DNA from: Ottowia beijingensis
GTDB taxonomy: Bacteria; Pseudomonadota; Gammaproteobacteria; Burkholderiales; Burkholderiaceae_C
Direction of reading: 5' to 3'
DNA: 64,000 nt
Assembly (NCBI RefSeq): GCF_013423955.1
Contig: NZ_JACCKX010000001.1
Location: 372,001 to 436,000, forward strand
The position numbers and the translations under genes are program-made. The notes below the pieces were generated by a model. The model worked only from the letters and a program-made list of their open reading frames with translations, ran no database searches and had not been told where the DNA came from. Below are positions 26,179-35,172 of the stretch, one piece after another (the first letter of the stretch is position 1; every line of letters begins with the position of its first letter).

Positions 26179-27800
26179 CGCCTGGCTGCAGATCGACGGC
26201 GGCGCCGATGGCGTGACGCTGAACCTGCTGCCAGCGGGCCAGGGCGGCGCCGCCGGCCGAGGGTTTGAGCCTGGCCTGTCTGGCGGGCCTGCCGCCCATC
26301 GAGCGGCCGCTGTCGGTGCCGGGCATCGAGGCCGCGCCCACCAGCAACATGGAGGTCGAGTTGGACAACGCCGACGGCGCACTGACGCGCCTGTGGGCTG
26401 ACCGCCCGCCGGTGCGCCGCGCTGCGCGTGTGCGGGCCGGCGGCGGCGTGCTGTTTGCCGGCGTGGTGACCGGCGTGCAGCTGGGCGCCCGCGTGCGACT
26501 GAGCCTGGAGGCCGGCATGGACCGCCCGCTGTCGGACAACCTGCCGCTGCGCACCAGCGCGGTGTGGGGCGGCTGGCGCGAGCTGCGCGTGCTGCCCTGG
26601 GGCTGGGGCCAGGTGACGGTGGCACCGATCCAGTACAGCAGCGACCAGCGCGTGTTCGCGCTGCTGGACCACCCGATCCAGGGCGTGGACGAGGTGCGCC
26701 GCGACGACGTGGCCACGCCGGCCTATGACTGGCGCAACGGTGTGGACAGCACGGGCCGCGCCGTGTCGTTCATCGAGCTGGCGCAGCCGCTGGCCGAGGG
26801 CGAGCGCCTGGCCGTGACGCTGCGCGGGCGCATGCACCCGGACACCGGCCGCCTGCTGCAGACGCCGGCCGAAATCCTGCACGACGTGCTGGCCCACCTG
26901 GCCGGCGCGCCGGTGCAGTGGGCCGACTTTGACGACTACCGCACCGAGACCGCCGAGTGGGTGCTGGGCGGCCTGCTGGACGACAACACCGTGAGCGTGC
27001 GCGCCGCGGTGGACCAGCTGATGCAGTCGGCCGGCGGTGCCTGGTCGGCCGCCATGCCCGGCATTGCCCTGACCTGGCCACCGCTGCCCGACGACGCCGC
27101 GCCGGCCTTGCGCGTGGACCGCCTGGCCGCGCCCGAGCTGCAGGCGGCCACCGCCGCCACGGGCATCGTCACGGTGCTGCGCGTGTTGTACGACTACGAC
27201 CACGCGGCCGGCCGCTACCGCCGCGCGGTGCAGCTGCGCGCGCCCGACGCGGTGCGCGAATACGGCGCGCTGGAGCAGGAGTGGCCCGCGCCCTGGCTGC
27301 GCACGCCGCGCCAGGCCGAGGCGCTGGGCCGGCGCATGCTGGCCTGGCTGGCGCGCCCGCGCTGGCGCCTGGGCTGGCGCCAGGACTGGGCCGATGTGGC
27401 CACGGGCAGCTGGGTACACATCGAGCACCCGCTGGCGCCCATTGCCGGCCGCCACCGCCTGCTGGCGGCGCGGCTGGACCTGTCAGGGGCCGAGCTGGAG
27501 GGCAGCATCGAAGCGCCCGTGGGGCCGGTGCCGGCCATCGAGACCACGCGCCTGTCCACCGCGTTCGAGCCGGTGATTCAGGCCGGCATCACGGTGGAGG
27601 TGGCCGGCAGCGAGATCATCTTCACGGCGCGCGACGAGCAGGGCAAGGCGCTGCCGGGCGCGCGCATCACGCTGAACGGCGGCGCCACCCGCATCGCCGA
27701 CGCGGCCGGGCGCGTGTCCTTCCCCGTCGCGCGCGGGCGGCATGTGCTGCTGATCGAGGCCGACGGCTACCCGGCGAGCGAGGCGGTGGTGGTGGTATGA
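26171..27800 (+). CDS. Tail-tip hub-like protein with a C-terminal Ig-like domain (frameshifted)
   Basis: ATG 26171 starts inside the upstream gene (MRDAWLQIDGGADGVTLNLL). The frame changes at about 26258 in a G/C-rich stretch and continues GLSLACLAGLPPIERPLSVP. The middle has hub-like beta domains (LSVPGIEAAPTSNMEVELDN, VLFAGVVTGVQLGARVRLSL). The last ~70 residues (IFTARDEQGKALPGARITLN, GRVSFPVARGRHVLLIEADG) form a carboxypeptidase-regulatory-like/Ig fold, often used for surface binding. Corrected length is about 543 residues. Its stop overlaps the next ATG (27797). Confidence 0.6.
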
Positions 27801-28433
27801 GCGAGCGGCGTCGCTTCTTCCCGGCCACGCCGGTGCAGCGGGTGCCGGGGCGCACGGTGGAGCTGGAGATGCAGCTGCGGCCGGAGGCGCCGGTGCTGGC
27901 GCCGGCCGCGCCGCCGCCCCTGCCACCTGCAGTTGGTGTGCCGGCGGCCACCTGGCTGCCAGGGCGCTTCACGGCCATGTGGCAGAACGAGGACCCGCCC
28001 GAAATCAGCGCCGAGGCGGATGGCCGTACCCGCATCCACTTCTGGGGGTACCAGACCTGGTGGGTGGGTGAGCCCATGCTGGTAGATGGCGTGCCGGCAC
28101 CGCTGCCAACCCCGGCGTGGCGCTGCGTGCAGGTGGACATGGAGCCCGGCTGGGGCGAGTCCGCGCTGTACGGCGTGCTGTGGGATGCCCCGCGGGGCGC
28201 AGTGGGTGCTGGCGTGGAACTCGCCCGCCGATCCCGCGCCCGACTTGCCGCTGCTGCAAGGCTGGCAGGTCAGCAGCCTGGGCGACCGTGCCCGCGTCGA
28301 TCAGGCGCTGGTGACGGTGGCGTTCCTGGCGGACGGCGGCAACAGCGGCGAGGCGCAACTGGTGGCCCGCGCCATGCTGGGCGATACCGTGCTGGGGGAA
28401 CTGGTGTTGAACGTCACCCGGCAAGGATGGTGA
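27797..28433 (+). CDS. Tail protein, last of the tail operon (frameshifted)
   Basis: About 212 residues. After MSERRRFFPATPVQRVPGRT and a Pro/Ala linker come WLPGRFTAMWQNEDPPEISA and GRTRIHFWGYQTWWVGEPML. The frame breaks at about 28190; one extra C in CCCC restores DAPRGAQWVLAWNSPADPAP, and the protein ends LGELVLNVTRQGW. Aromatic-rich beta structure suggests a tail-tip component. No family can be named. Confidence 0.55.
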
Positions 28434-28601
28434 GCCCATAGAAAAAGACGGGCGACCGCCGATGGTGCTGAGAACACCGCCGACGGCCCCTTCCTGCAGA
28501 GCAAGCTGCAAGTCAGGCGAAGACCCGCCACCTGTGCACAGGCGGAGCGAGCCTATCAGAGATCGGCCGGCCATTGCGGCTGGCGCAAAGGACTTGCACC
28601 C

Positions 28602-29366
28602 ATGACAAAACCCATCATCCCCTGGATCGGCGGCAAACGTCGCCTGGCGCGGCACATCCTGCCGTTGTTCCCCGCGCACACCTGCTACGTCGAGCCGTTC
28701 TGCGGCGCGGCCGCCCTTTTCTTCAGCAAGCCGCCGGCCAAGGCCGAGGTGCTGAACGACATCAACGGCGAGCTGGTGAATCTGTACCGCGTGGTGCAGC
28801 ACCACCTGGAGGAGTTCCTGCGCCAGTTCAAATGGGCGCTGACCAGCCGGCAAATCTTCAAGTGGCTGCAGGCCACCCCACCCGAGCCGCTGACCGACAT
28901 CCAGCGCGCCGCGCGCTTCTTCTACCTGCAGAAGAACGCCTTCGGCGGCAAGGTGGCTGGCCAGACCTTCGGCGCCAGCGCCACCGCGCCGCCGCGGCTG
29001 AACCTGCTGCGGCTGGAGGAAGACCTGTCGGACGCCCACCTGCGGCTGGCTGGCGCCACCATCGAGCACCTCGACTGGGCCGAGTGCATCCGCCGCTACG
29101 ACCGGCCCGCAACGCTGTTCTACTGCGATCCGCCGTACTGGGGCACGACGGGCTATGGCGTCGGGTTCGAGCTGGCCCAGTACGACCGCCTGGCCGAGCT
29201 GGCCAGGAGCATCCAGGGCAAGATGGTCATCAGCGTCAACGACATCCCCGAGATGCGCCAGGCCTTCGGCGGCCTGGCCATGGAGCGCGTCGAGATCACC
29301 TACGCCGTAGGCGGCAAGGGCCGGCCGGCCGGGCGATCGGGCGAGCTGGTCATCCGCAGCTGGTGA
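28602..29366 (+). CDS. Orphan Dam-like DNA adenine methyltransferase
   Basis: N6-adenine methyltransferase of the Dam (MT-A70-unrelated, alpha-type) family, 254 residues. Motifs: PWIGGKRRL (residues 7-15), the AdoMet-binding YVEPFCGAAALFF (29-41), NDINGELVNLYR and the catalytic DPPYWG at 176-181. No restriction enzyme gene is next to it. A modification gene at the right end is usual for Mu-like phages (Mu carries mom there), so it may protect phage DNA from host restriction or regulate phage genes. The target is probably GATC by family, but this cannot be read from sequence. A GATC lies at 28561, 41 bp before the start. Confidence 0.85.
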   Translation: MTKPIIPWIGGKRRLARHILPLFPAHTCYVEPFCGAAALFFSKPPAKAEVLNDINGELVNLYRVVQHHLEEFLRQFKWALTSRQIFKWLQATPPEPLTDIQRAARFFYLQKNAFGGKVAGQTFGASATAPPRLNLLRLEEDLSDAHLRLAGATIEHLDWAECIRRYDRPATLFYCDPPYWGTTGYGVGFELAQYDRLAELARSIQGKMVISVNDIPEMRQAFGGLAMERVEITYAVGGKGRPAGRSGELVIRSW

Positions 29367-29460
29367 GTCGCGGAAAGCCGACAGACCGGCCGAAAGGGCT
29401 TGCTGGCGGGGCCGTTCAGAGCGTCAATCAGCTCATCCCGCCCCGCACCAAGGACCCCCG

Positions 29461-29816
29461 ATGACCGCCACCCAGACCCCCGCCACCCAGAACGAAGCCT
29501 GGGGCTTCTGGGGCACCATGGAGGAGCACGCCCCCGCCGCCTGGCCGCTGGCATTGCAGGCCATCTGCGCCGCCACCGCCCAGCCCCTGGACGACGCCCG
29601 CGCCTTCCTCGACAGCCGCCACGGCCGCCACTTCGCCGACAGCGTGCGCGACGCCCTGGCGCGGGGCCAGGCCCTGCCCAAGGCCATCGACACCGCCACC
29701 GCCCAATGGATGACCTGGGGCATCGGCCGCACCACCAGCCGCCAACACGGCATCCCCGCGGCCTGCCCTACCTAACCGGCTTCGTGGCCCACTGCGGCAT
29801 CGCCCAAGCAGCCTGA
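29461..29816 (+). CDS. Hypothetical protein at the right end of the prophage (frameshifted)
   Basis: About 118 residues: AWGFWGTMEEHAPAAWPLAL, DARAFLDSRHGRHFADSVRD, AIDTATAQWMTWGIGRTTSR. One extra C in the CCCC run at about 29757 restores the conserved ending PRGLPYLTGFVAHCGIAQAA. Proteins ending this way are widespread in proteobacterial plasmids and prophages and have no known role. A rho-independent terminator follows 20 bp after the stop. Confidence 0.6.
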
Positions 29817-29836
29817 TTCGCCCCCAAAAACAGCCA

Positions 29837-29860
29837 AGCCACCCCAGCGGTGGCTTTTTT
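29837..29860 (+). terminator. Rho-independent terminator at the prophage right end
   Basis: AGCCACC (29837-29843), a five-base loop, GGTGGCT (29849-29855) and a run of T residues. It ends the rightward phage transcript and marks the last position I assign to the prophage. Confidence 0.8.
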
Positions 29861-29910
29861 GTCGTCCTATCATTGCTGCCTGTGCAATTCCTTTGCCGCA
29901 GGCACAACGC

Positions 29911-29954
29911 TTTTGAGCAGCCAATATCGCGCTTCTCACCGCTCAAATATCGCG
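29911..29954 (+). promoter_or_regulatory. Repeat-bearing region before the response-regulator gene
   Basis: AATATCGCG occurs twice (29923-29931 and 29946-29954, 23 bp apart), and TTTGAGC/GCTCAAA form an inverted repeat around the first copy. The spacing of about two helical turns fits binding by a dimeric regulator, possibly the NarL-type protein encoded 18 bp downstream. This is inferred from sequence only. Confidence 0.35.
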
Positions 29955-29971
29955 GCGCGCTTCATGCGGTG

Positions 29972-30613
29972 ATGAACACCGAGCCGGCACCATCCCCCAT
30001 CCTGTCGCCTGTCACACCGCTGCTGATCGCCGATGACCATCACCTGGTACGGGATGGATTGAAGTTGATGGTCATGGCCATGTTTCCCGATGCCTGCGTG
30101 CTGGAAGCCGCCAACGCAGAACAGATGATTCGACAGGTGCGGCGTTGCAACGGCGTCGCCCTGGCGATGGTCGACCTGAACATGCCGGGCATGGACAAGG
30201 GTGCCGCGCTGGGCTTGCTGGGCCACGAATTCCCGCGGCTGCGCCTCGTCGTGGTGTCGGCGCTGACCTCGCCGGACGTCATCCGCCGCGCGCTGGCATT
30301 GCCCGCGGTGCATGCGTTCGTGCCAAAGAGCGCGGGCGCATCGCATATGCGGGAAGCGATCGAAGCCGCGCTGCACAACCGCAAGCTGCCGTTTTCGCCT
30401 GCTCCCGATGCGGAGCCGCCACTGGATGCGGCGCTGACGCCGCGCATGCAGGAAATCCGGAGCCTGCTGCGTCAGGGCCTGTCGAACAAGAGCATTGCGC
30501 GGCAGCTCAATCTGTCCGAGGGCACGGTGAAGAACTACATGTCGGAGATCTTCCGCGCGCTGTCGGTCTCCAACCGCACCCAGGCCGCGCAATACGACAC
30601 CGAGACAGCCTGA
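29972..30613 (+). CDS. NarL/LuxR-family response regulator
   Basis: 213 residues from ATG 29972. The receiver domain carries the acidic pair DD at 21-22, phospho-acceptor D68 (AMVDLNMPG) and a conserved Lys in FVPKSAG. The C-terminal LuxR-type HTH (about 150-210) reads LTPRMQEIRSLLRQGLSNKS, IARQLNLSEGTVKNYMSEIF. The next gene is a hybrid histidine kinase 37 bp downstream on the same strand, the likely partner. Target genes are unknown. A longer reading frame from 29873 exists, but the extra N-terminus is not receiver-like. Confidence 0.85.
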   Translation: MNTEPAPSPILSPVTPLLIADDHHLVRDGLKLMVMAMFPDACVLEAANAEQMIRQVRRCNGVALAMVDLNMPGMDKGAALGLLGHEFPRLRLVVVSALTSPDVIRRALALPAVHAFVPKSAGASHMREAIEAALHNRKLPFSPAPDAEPPLDAALTPRMQEIRSLLRQGLSNKSIARQLNLSEGTVKNYMSEIFRALSVSNRTQAAQYDTETA

Positions 30614-30650
30614 AAAGACGCTGCCCTGCGGGGCCGCGCCGCCCCACGCC

Positions 30651-32363
30651 ATGAGCGCCATCGGCCTGCCGGAAATCCCCACTGGTCAGACGCAGCCGGT
30701 CAAGCTGTACCTGCTGATCCGCGCCTGCGAACTGCTGCTGGCACTGGTCTTCGTGCCAGTGCTGCCGTGGTGGCAACCCGCCTTGTGGTTCGCACTGGTG
30801 GCCAGCACCGGGACATGGGGCTTTCTGCGCGTGCGGCGCGCCGACTTCAAGCTGCTGGCGACGCGTGCGCGGCGCAACATCTACCGGCGTTATGTCTGGC
30901 AATCGGCGCTCGCGGTGGGCAGCGCCTGCTGGCTGCTCTATGTGCCGCGCAGCCACGGGCTGCAGGCGCTGCTGGGCATGTTTCTGGCACTGACGGCCTG
31001 CCTGGTGGCCATGTGGGGCGTGCGGGACATGCCGCGCACGGCCGTGGCGGTGAGCCTGATCCTGGGCCCGACGGTGCTGCGATGGATGGTCGACGGCGCG
31101 CTGGAGCGCCGTCCCATGGTCTTTCTGGTCGGGGTCTGCGGCGTGGTGCTGGGCGCCATGATCGTCTACACCGCCACGCTGCATGCCGAACGCATCGCCC
31201 GCGAATCGGTATTGCGTGAGCGGGCCGAGCGCGCCAGCGATGCGATGGCCGAGATGGGCCTGGCCAAGTCAAGATTCTTTGCTGCCGTCAGCCACGACCT
31301 GCGCCAGCCGGTGCACGCGATCGGCCTCTACCTCGAGCCGCTGTCGCGCGCGCTGGGCCCGGATACCCACTCGGAGATGCGCCGTGCGCTCAACGGCATC
31401 CGCCAGTCCTGGCATGCGCTAGACGATCTGCTGGCCCAGGTGCTTGACCTCACGCGCATGGACGCGGGCACGCTGCAAGCCAGCATTCATCCGGTTGGAC
31501 TGGGGCCGCTGGTGCGCGCCGCGGTGCTGCAGCACAGCGCCATGGCAGAGCGCGCCGGCGTTCGCCTGGTGGCCGCGCTGCCTGACGATAAAGCGCCGTG
31601 CGTGTATGCCGACGAGATCATGCTGCGCCGGGTCTTGTCGAACCTGGTCGATAACGCGATCAAGTTCTCGCCCCGCGGCCGCTGCGTGCTGCTGGCTGTA
31701 CGACCGGCATCCCAGGCGTGGCACCTCCAGGTGCGCGATGCGGGCCCCGGCATCCCGATCGAGCAGCAGGAAAGCGTGTTCCAGGAATTCATGCAACTGG
31801 ACAATCAGGCGCGCGACCGCCAGCAGGGCCACGGCCTGGGCCTGGCGATCTCGCGCCGCTTCGCGCACCTCATGCTCGGCAGCCTGACGCTGCGTTCGGC
31901 GCCGGGGCGTGGCAGTTGCTTCACGCTGACGCTGCCGCTTGCAGCCCCGCCACGGCTGCAAGCGCACGAGCCCGATACAGGACCAAGCAGCGAACTGCCT
32001 GCCGACGGCCCATGGGCGCCTGCCCCACGCGACATCCTGCTGGTGGAAGACGACCCGCTGGTGGCCGACGCGATGTCGCAACTGCTGGGCAGCTGGGGAC
32101 AAACCGTGCGCCACGTCGATACGGTGGCTGCGGCCTGGCGCGCACGCGCCTTCGGCCAGCTCGCGATCTGCGATGTGCGCCTGCCACATGGCGGCAACGG
32201 CTTGGAACTGGCGCTGGGTCTGCGCGCGCTGGGCAAGCAGGTGTTTCTCATCACGGGAGAAACCGACGCTGGCCTGCGCGCCGACGCACAGGCGGCCGGG
32301 CTGCCCTTGCTGACCAAGCCTGTCTCGGCCGCACAGATGATGGCCGCGCTGCAGGATACCTGA
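30651..32363 (+). CDS. Hybrid sensor histidine kinase with C-terminal receiver
   Basis: 570 residues. Several membrane segments lie in the first ~175 residues (LYLLIRACELLLALVFVPVL, ALAVGSACWLLYV, GMFLALTACLVAMWG, FLVGVCGVVLGAMIVYTATL) with no obvious sensor domain. The H-box SHDLRQP has H215. The catalytic domain shows N335 (NLVDNAIKF), DAGPGIP (363-369) and GHGLGLAI (393-400). A receiver follows with EDD at 466-468, D508 (ICDVRLP) and K556 (LLTKPVS). It is co-transcribed with the response regulator upstream. The IS element is inserted 18 bp after its stop. Confidence 0.87.
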   Translation: MSAIGLPEIPTGQTQPVKLYLLIRACELLLALVFVPVLPWWQPALWFALVASTGTWGFLRVRRADFKLLATRARRNIYRRYVWQSALAVGSACWLLYVPRSHGLQALLGMFLALTACLVAMWGVRDMPRTAVAVSLILGPTVLRWMVDGALERRPMVFLVGVCGVVLGAMIVYTATLHAERIARESVLRERAERASDAMAEMGLAKSRFFAAVSHDLRQPVHAIGLYLEPLSRALGPDTHSEMRRALNGIRQSWHALDDLLAQVLDLTRMDAGTLQASIHPVGLGPLVRAAVLQHSAMAERAGVRLVAALPDDKAPCVYADEIMLRRVLSNLVDNAIKFSPRGRCVLLAVRPASQAWHLQVRDAGPGIPIEQQESVFQEFMQLDNQARDRQQGHGLGLAISRRFAHLMLGSLTLRSAPGRGSCFTLTLPLAAPPRLQAHEPDTGPSSELPADGPWAPAPRDILLVEDDPLVADAMSQLLGSWGQTVRHVDTVAAAWRARAFGQLAICDVRLPHGGNGLELALGLRALGKQVFLITGETDAGLRADAQAAGLPLLTKPVSAAQMMAALQDT

Positions 32364-32381
32364 CCAGTGGCTATATATTAA

Positions 32382-33127
32382 GGGTCTTAGGAAGCAAACG
32401 CTATCAAAGCGGATTGTTTCTGAGCAAGGATAGCAATGCTTGGTAGAGGTTCTGATTTCGATGATTGAAGCGAAACTCGGTCTCCTTCAAGTGCAGATAG
32501 AACGTCTTGCGCGGCACGCCATTGAACTGCGCCAGTCGCCGCTTGGCGAAGCTCCAGAAGCTCTCGATGCCATTGACATGCACCGAGCCACGTGCGAGCT
32601 CATTGGCCCCGTGGCTGACCCGAAAGTGCTTGTCAAAGCCCACGTCCACCAGCCCGTCGTAGCCTCTCCAGCCATCAGTGTGAATGATGCTGGCAATGTC
32701 GGCCTTGCCCCGGATGATGGCCTGCAAGGTGCGTTTGGAGGCATCGGGCACGATCTCGGTGTAGACACAGTCGCCTCGCTTGAACAAACCAAAGACCACC
32801 GTCTTGCGGCCCGCGCCGCGGCCGCGCAAGCCGCGTACGCGACGGGGACCGAAGTAGGACTCATCGGCTTCGAGCTCTCCGACAAAGGGCGAGCGCGCTT
32901 CACAGTGCTCGGCCATGCGAGCACGCATGCGCAGATAGATGCTGTTGACCGAACGCAGCGACAGCCCGCACAGTTGGGCGCAGTCGGTGGCCGTCAAATC
33001 CATGGCGAAGTAGCGCACGAGCTGGCGAAACTTCGCTTCACTGATCTTGGAACGCCTGAAGTACCTGTTTTCTGAATCACGATAGGAAGTTAGCTCACTT
33101 GGTAGAGAGGTTTGCTTCCTAAGACCC
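32382..33127. mobile_element. IS1595-family insertion sequence (ISXO2-like), 746 bp
   Basis: Inverted repeats GGGTCTTAGGAAGCAAA (32382-32398) and TTTGCTTCCTAAGACCC (33111-33127) are perfect over 17 bp, flanked by a 7-bp target duplication. One leftward transposase gene fills the element. The short size and single ISXO2-like transposase fit the IS1595 family. It inserted just downstream of the histidine-kinase gene without disrupting a coding region. Confidence 0.88.
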
Positions 33128-33129
33128 AT
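32404..33129 (-). CDS. ISXO2-like transposase (IS1595 family)
   Basis: About 241 residues. The N-terminal region (RRSKISEAKFRQLVRYFAMD) and an HTH (ATDCAQLCGLSLRSVNSIYL) precede the DDE core: first Asp in GELEADESYFG, second in IIHTDGWRGY, and the acidic residue in NGIESFWSFAKRRLAQFNG. The C-terminus (ETEFRFNHRNQNLYQALLSL) is the usual RFN-type end of ISXO2-like enzymes. The only ATG near the end, at 33129, uses two bases of the flanking target duplication; otherwise a non-ATG start inside the element is used. The frame stays open further upstream, but that part lies outside the IS. Confidence 0.85.
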   Translation of the reverse strand: MGLRKQTSLPSELTSYRDSENRYFRRSKISEAKFRQLVRYFAMDLTATDCAQLCGLSLRSVNSIYLRMRARMAEHCEARSPFVGELEADESYFGPRRVRGLRGRGAGRKTVVFGLFKRGDCVYTEIVPDASKRTLQAIIRGKADIASIIHTDGWRGYDGLVDVGFDKHFRVSHGANELARGSVHVNGIESFWSFAKRRLAQFNGVPRKTFYLHLKETEFRFNHRNQNLYQALLSLLRNNPL

Positions 33130-33203
33130 ATTAAATAGCGCCAAAACCAGTCTGAATCGGCGGCTGGGTTTCGTAGCTTGTTCCGGTGCCGTCGCCTTCC
33201 TTT

Positions 33204-33934
33204 TCAGATGGCATCCGATGGCGGATGCGTGCGCGCCACTGCGCCTTCCGGGCGGAGCACCCGCGCCTCGTAGACGGCATCGGACGTGGTGCCTTGCCAA
33301 CGATTGAACGAAGCATCGAACCGCCTGATCTGCGGCAGCCCCACCAGCACCGGCAGCGGCCCGTGCAGCAGGTTGTTGGAGATGTCCACTTCGCGCAGCG
33401 CGAGATGGCTTCGAGACGCCGTCATCACACCGCTCAACCGGTTGTTGGCAAGCATCAGGCGCTCCAGCCTCGGGGTGGCGTGCAGTGCGGGCACCGGGCC
33501 GTCGAGCAGGTTGTTGTTGGCCTTCAGGACGCGCAGTTGCGTCAGCCCGCGCAGCGAAGGGAGGGGACCGTGCAGGTAGTTGAGCGACACCGTCAGTTCG
33601 CGCAACTGTGTTAGCGCGCCGAGGTAAGGTAAGCGGCCGCGCAGCTGGTTGTTGGACAGGCGCAGCCCGATGACGTGACGCTGCTGGTCATCGCAGCGCA
33701 CGCCCGTCCATTGGCATTCGCTTCCAGCCGGTCCGCGCCAGCCGGCGCGCTCGGTCCACTGCGACCCTGCGGTGGCCTCGAACAGCGCAAGCAGCGCCTG
33801 CCGCTCGCTGGCCGGCACGGCAGCCTGTGCGCTGCCGGCCGCCATGGCGGCTGCCAACAGCAGGGCATAACGACCAGGCCGGATCGCCGACGTGCGCAGG
33901 TCGCGACGCCACGGGCGTGAGATAGGGTGTTCAT
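33204..33934 (-). CDS. Secreted leucine-rich-repeat protein, plant-type LRR (frameshifted in signal peptide)
   Basis: The ATG at 33934 has a GAGGAGA ribosome site. A one-base break at about 33873 joins the start to the signal peptide YALLLAAAMAAGSAQA. The mature N-terminus (ERQALLALFEATAGSQWTER, then CQWTGVRCDD) resembles the N-cap of plant LRR proteins. About six repeats follow, such as LRLSNNQLRGRLPYLGALTQ and LKANNNLLDGPVPALHATPR, of the LxxNxLxGxLP (plant-specific) type. There is no kinase or membrane anchor, so it is probably exported to the periplasm or beyond, with a protein-binding role. Confidence 0.75.
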
Positions 33935-34200
33935 CGGTATCTTCTCCTCAAACATAGGTGATGGGCAACGGCCCTGCCGCGCTCAGCGACCAGCGGCCGT
34001 GCGCCAGCGTAGGCAGCAGGGGGCGCCACGCCCACCTGAAGAAAGTCACCTTTCGCGCCACTCGACTTGTTTCGTCCCCTTTCGGAGGGACGCTAGGCGG
34101 CACGCATGACGAAGTTCACCTGTGCCCGGATCGAAGCGGTTCCTACAGTACCTCGCATCCCGCGCGGCATGTTGCTGCGCCGTCACCCCGAGAGCCGCCC
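33935..34200. other. Gap between divergent LRR and hydrolase genes
   Basis: 266 bp. It holds the LRR ribosome site (33937-33950) and must contain promoters for both directions. I see no clear -35/-10 pair or strong dyad. An open frame reading from 33958 into the hydrolase exists, but its sequence before 34201 does not look like protein. Confidence 0.35.
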
Positions 34201-35139
34201 ATGCCACACTTCGCCTCACCCTTCGTCACCGCAAGCGATGCGCACCCGATCCGGTCGCGGCCCCCACCGCGAGAGATCGGCCGCTTCGCCGAGACCTCCT
34301 CCGTCCGCTGGCTGCGCCGCGTGTTCGCCGTGCTCAACCGCACCGCTCCATCCGCTTCGGCGCGCCTGGCCTACGCGCTGCTCACGCGCCCGCCACGCGT
34401 GCCGGAGCGCGCATGGGAGGCGGCGATCCGCGCGCAGGCGCACACCAGCGCGCTGCCCTTTGGCACAGGCCGTCTGGCCGTCTACGAATGGGGCACCGGG
34501 CCCGCAGTGCTGCTGGTACACGGTTGGGGCGCCCGTGCCACACATTTCGGCAAGCTGGTTCCTGCCCTGGTCGCTTCGGGGCGGCGCGTCGTGGCCTTCG
34601 ACGCGCCTGCGCATGGCCGCTCCAGCGGGCGCCACACCACGCTGCCCGACTTTGCTGAGGCGGTGGCCGCGGTGGCTGGACATGCGGGAGAAATCCAGAG
34701 CTTGATCGCGCATTCCTTCGGCGTCGCCATGGCCCTGTGGGCGCAAGCCGAATGGGGCCTGCGCGTTCAGAGGCAGGTGCTGTTCAGTTCCCTCGACCAC
34801 TGCCAGTGGGTGACCGAGGAATTCGCCCGTCTGGTAGACCTGCCCTCAGCGGTGATCGAACGCGGCCGGCAGCTGATGGTCGAGCGCACCAACGGACGCA
34901 TGACCTGGGACGCCCTGTCCGTGGCCGACTGGCTGCGGCAAAGCACGGCGCCGACCCTGCTGCTGCACGACGCCGACGATGCCGAGGTCCCAATTCACCA
35001 CTTCTTCAACCTCATGAAGGCGTGCGCCCAGCGTCCGCTCGATCTGCACGTGACCGAGGGGCTCGGACATCACCGCCTGCTGGGCGATGCCGGCGTGATT
35101 GCCCGCGTCATGGACTTCCTGCACGCGCCAGGGCACTGA
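34201..35139 (+). CDS. Alpha/beta-hydrolase
   Basis: 312 residues. After a basic ~75-residue N-terminus the hydrolase core starts (YEWGTGPAVLLVHGWGARAT, with the HG oxyanion motif). The nucleophile elbow is SLIAHSFGVAMAL, where Ser follows His (AHSFG, a GxSxG variant lacking the first Gly). The acid is probably in LLHDADDAEVPIHHF and the base is the His pair in TEGLGHHRLLGD. No lid sequence reveals the substrate; an esterase-like activity is the safest description. No signal peptide, so cytoplasmic. A 49-aa membrane protein gene follows after 33 bp. Confidence 0.75.
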   Translation: MPHFASPFVTASDAHPIRSRPPPREIGRFAETSSVRWLRRVFAVLNRTAPSASARLAYALLTRPPRVPERAWEAAIRAQAHTSALPFGTGRLAVYEWGTGPAVLLVHGWGARATHFGKLVPALVASGRRVVAFDAPAHGRSSGRHTTLPDFAEAVAAVAGHAGEIQSLIAHSFGVAMALWAQAEWGLRVQRQVLFSSLDHCQWVTEEFARLVDLPSAVIERGRQLMVERTNGRMTWDALSVADWLRQSTAPTLLLHDADDAEVPIHHFFNLMKACAQRPLDLHVTEGLGHHRLLGDAGVIARVMDFLHAPGH

Positions 35140-35172
35140 CCTTTTCTTATCCTTCAACCCACAGGTGACACC

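Larger units (their letters stand above)
1..29860. mobile_element. Mu-like transposable prophage, siphophage-type tail, probably defective
   Basis: The gene order follows transposable phages: leftward repressor, Ner-like gene, transposase A, ATPase B, early small genes, GemA, Mor activator, protease I, major head protein gpT, gp36, gp37, tail tube, tape measure, tail-tip proteins and a modification gene at the right end. No sheath or Mu-type baseplate genes are present, so the tail is of the long non-contractile type. Lysis genes, terminase subunits and portal are missing between Mor and protease. The right limit is set at the terminator after the last phage-like gene. The left limit is uncertain, since two leftward genes lie left of the repressor and the element may begin outside the window. 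I did not find convincing TG/CA end repeats or a target duplication. Confidence 0.88.
32375..33134. repeat. 7-bp target-site duplication flanking the IS
   Basis: ATATTAA is found at 32375-32381 and 33128-33134, immediately outside the inverted repeats of the IS element. Removing the element leaves GGCTATATATTAAATAGCGCC, a dyad (GCTAT/ATAGC) like the dispersed repeats elsewhere in this window. IS1595-type elements usually duplicate about 8 bp; here seven are unambiguous. Confidence 0.8.

Noticed and set aside
29816-29972. Right attachment end of the prophage
   Set aside because: I could not identify TG/CA terminal repeats or a short duplication matching the left side, which may lie outside the window.
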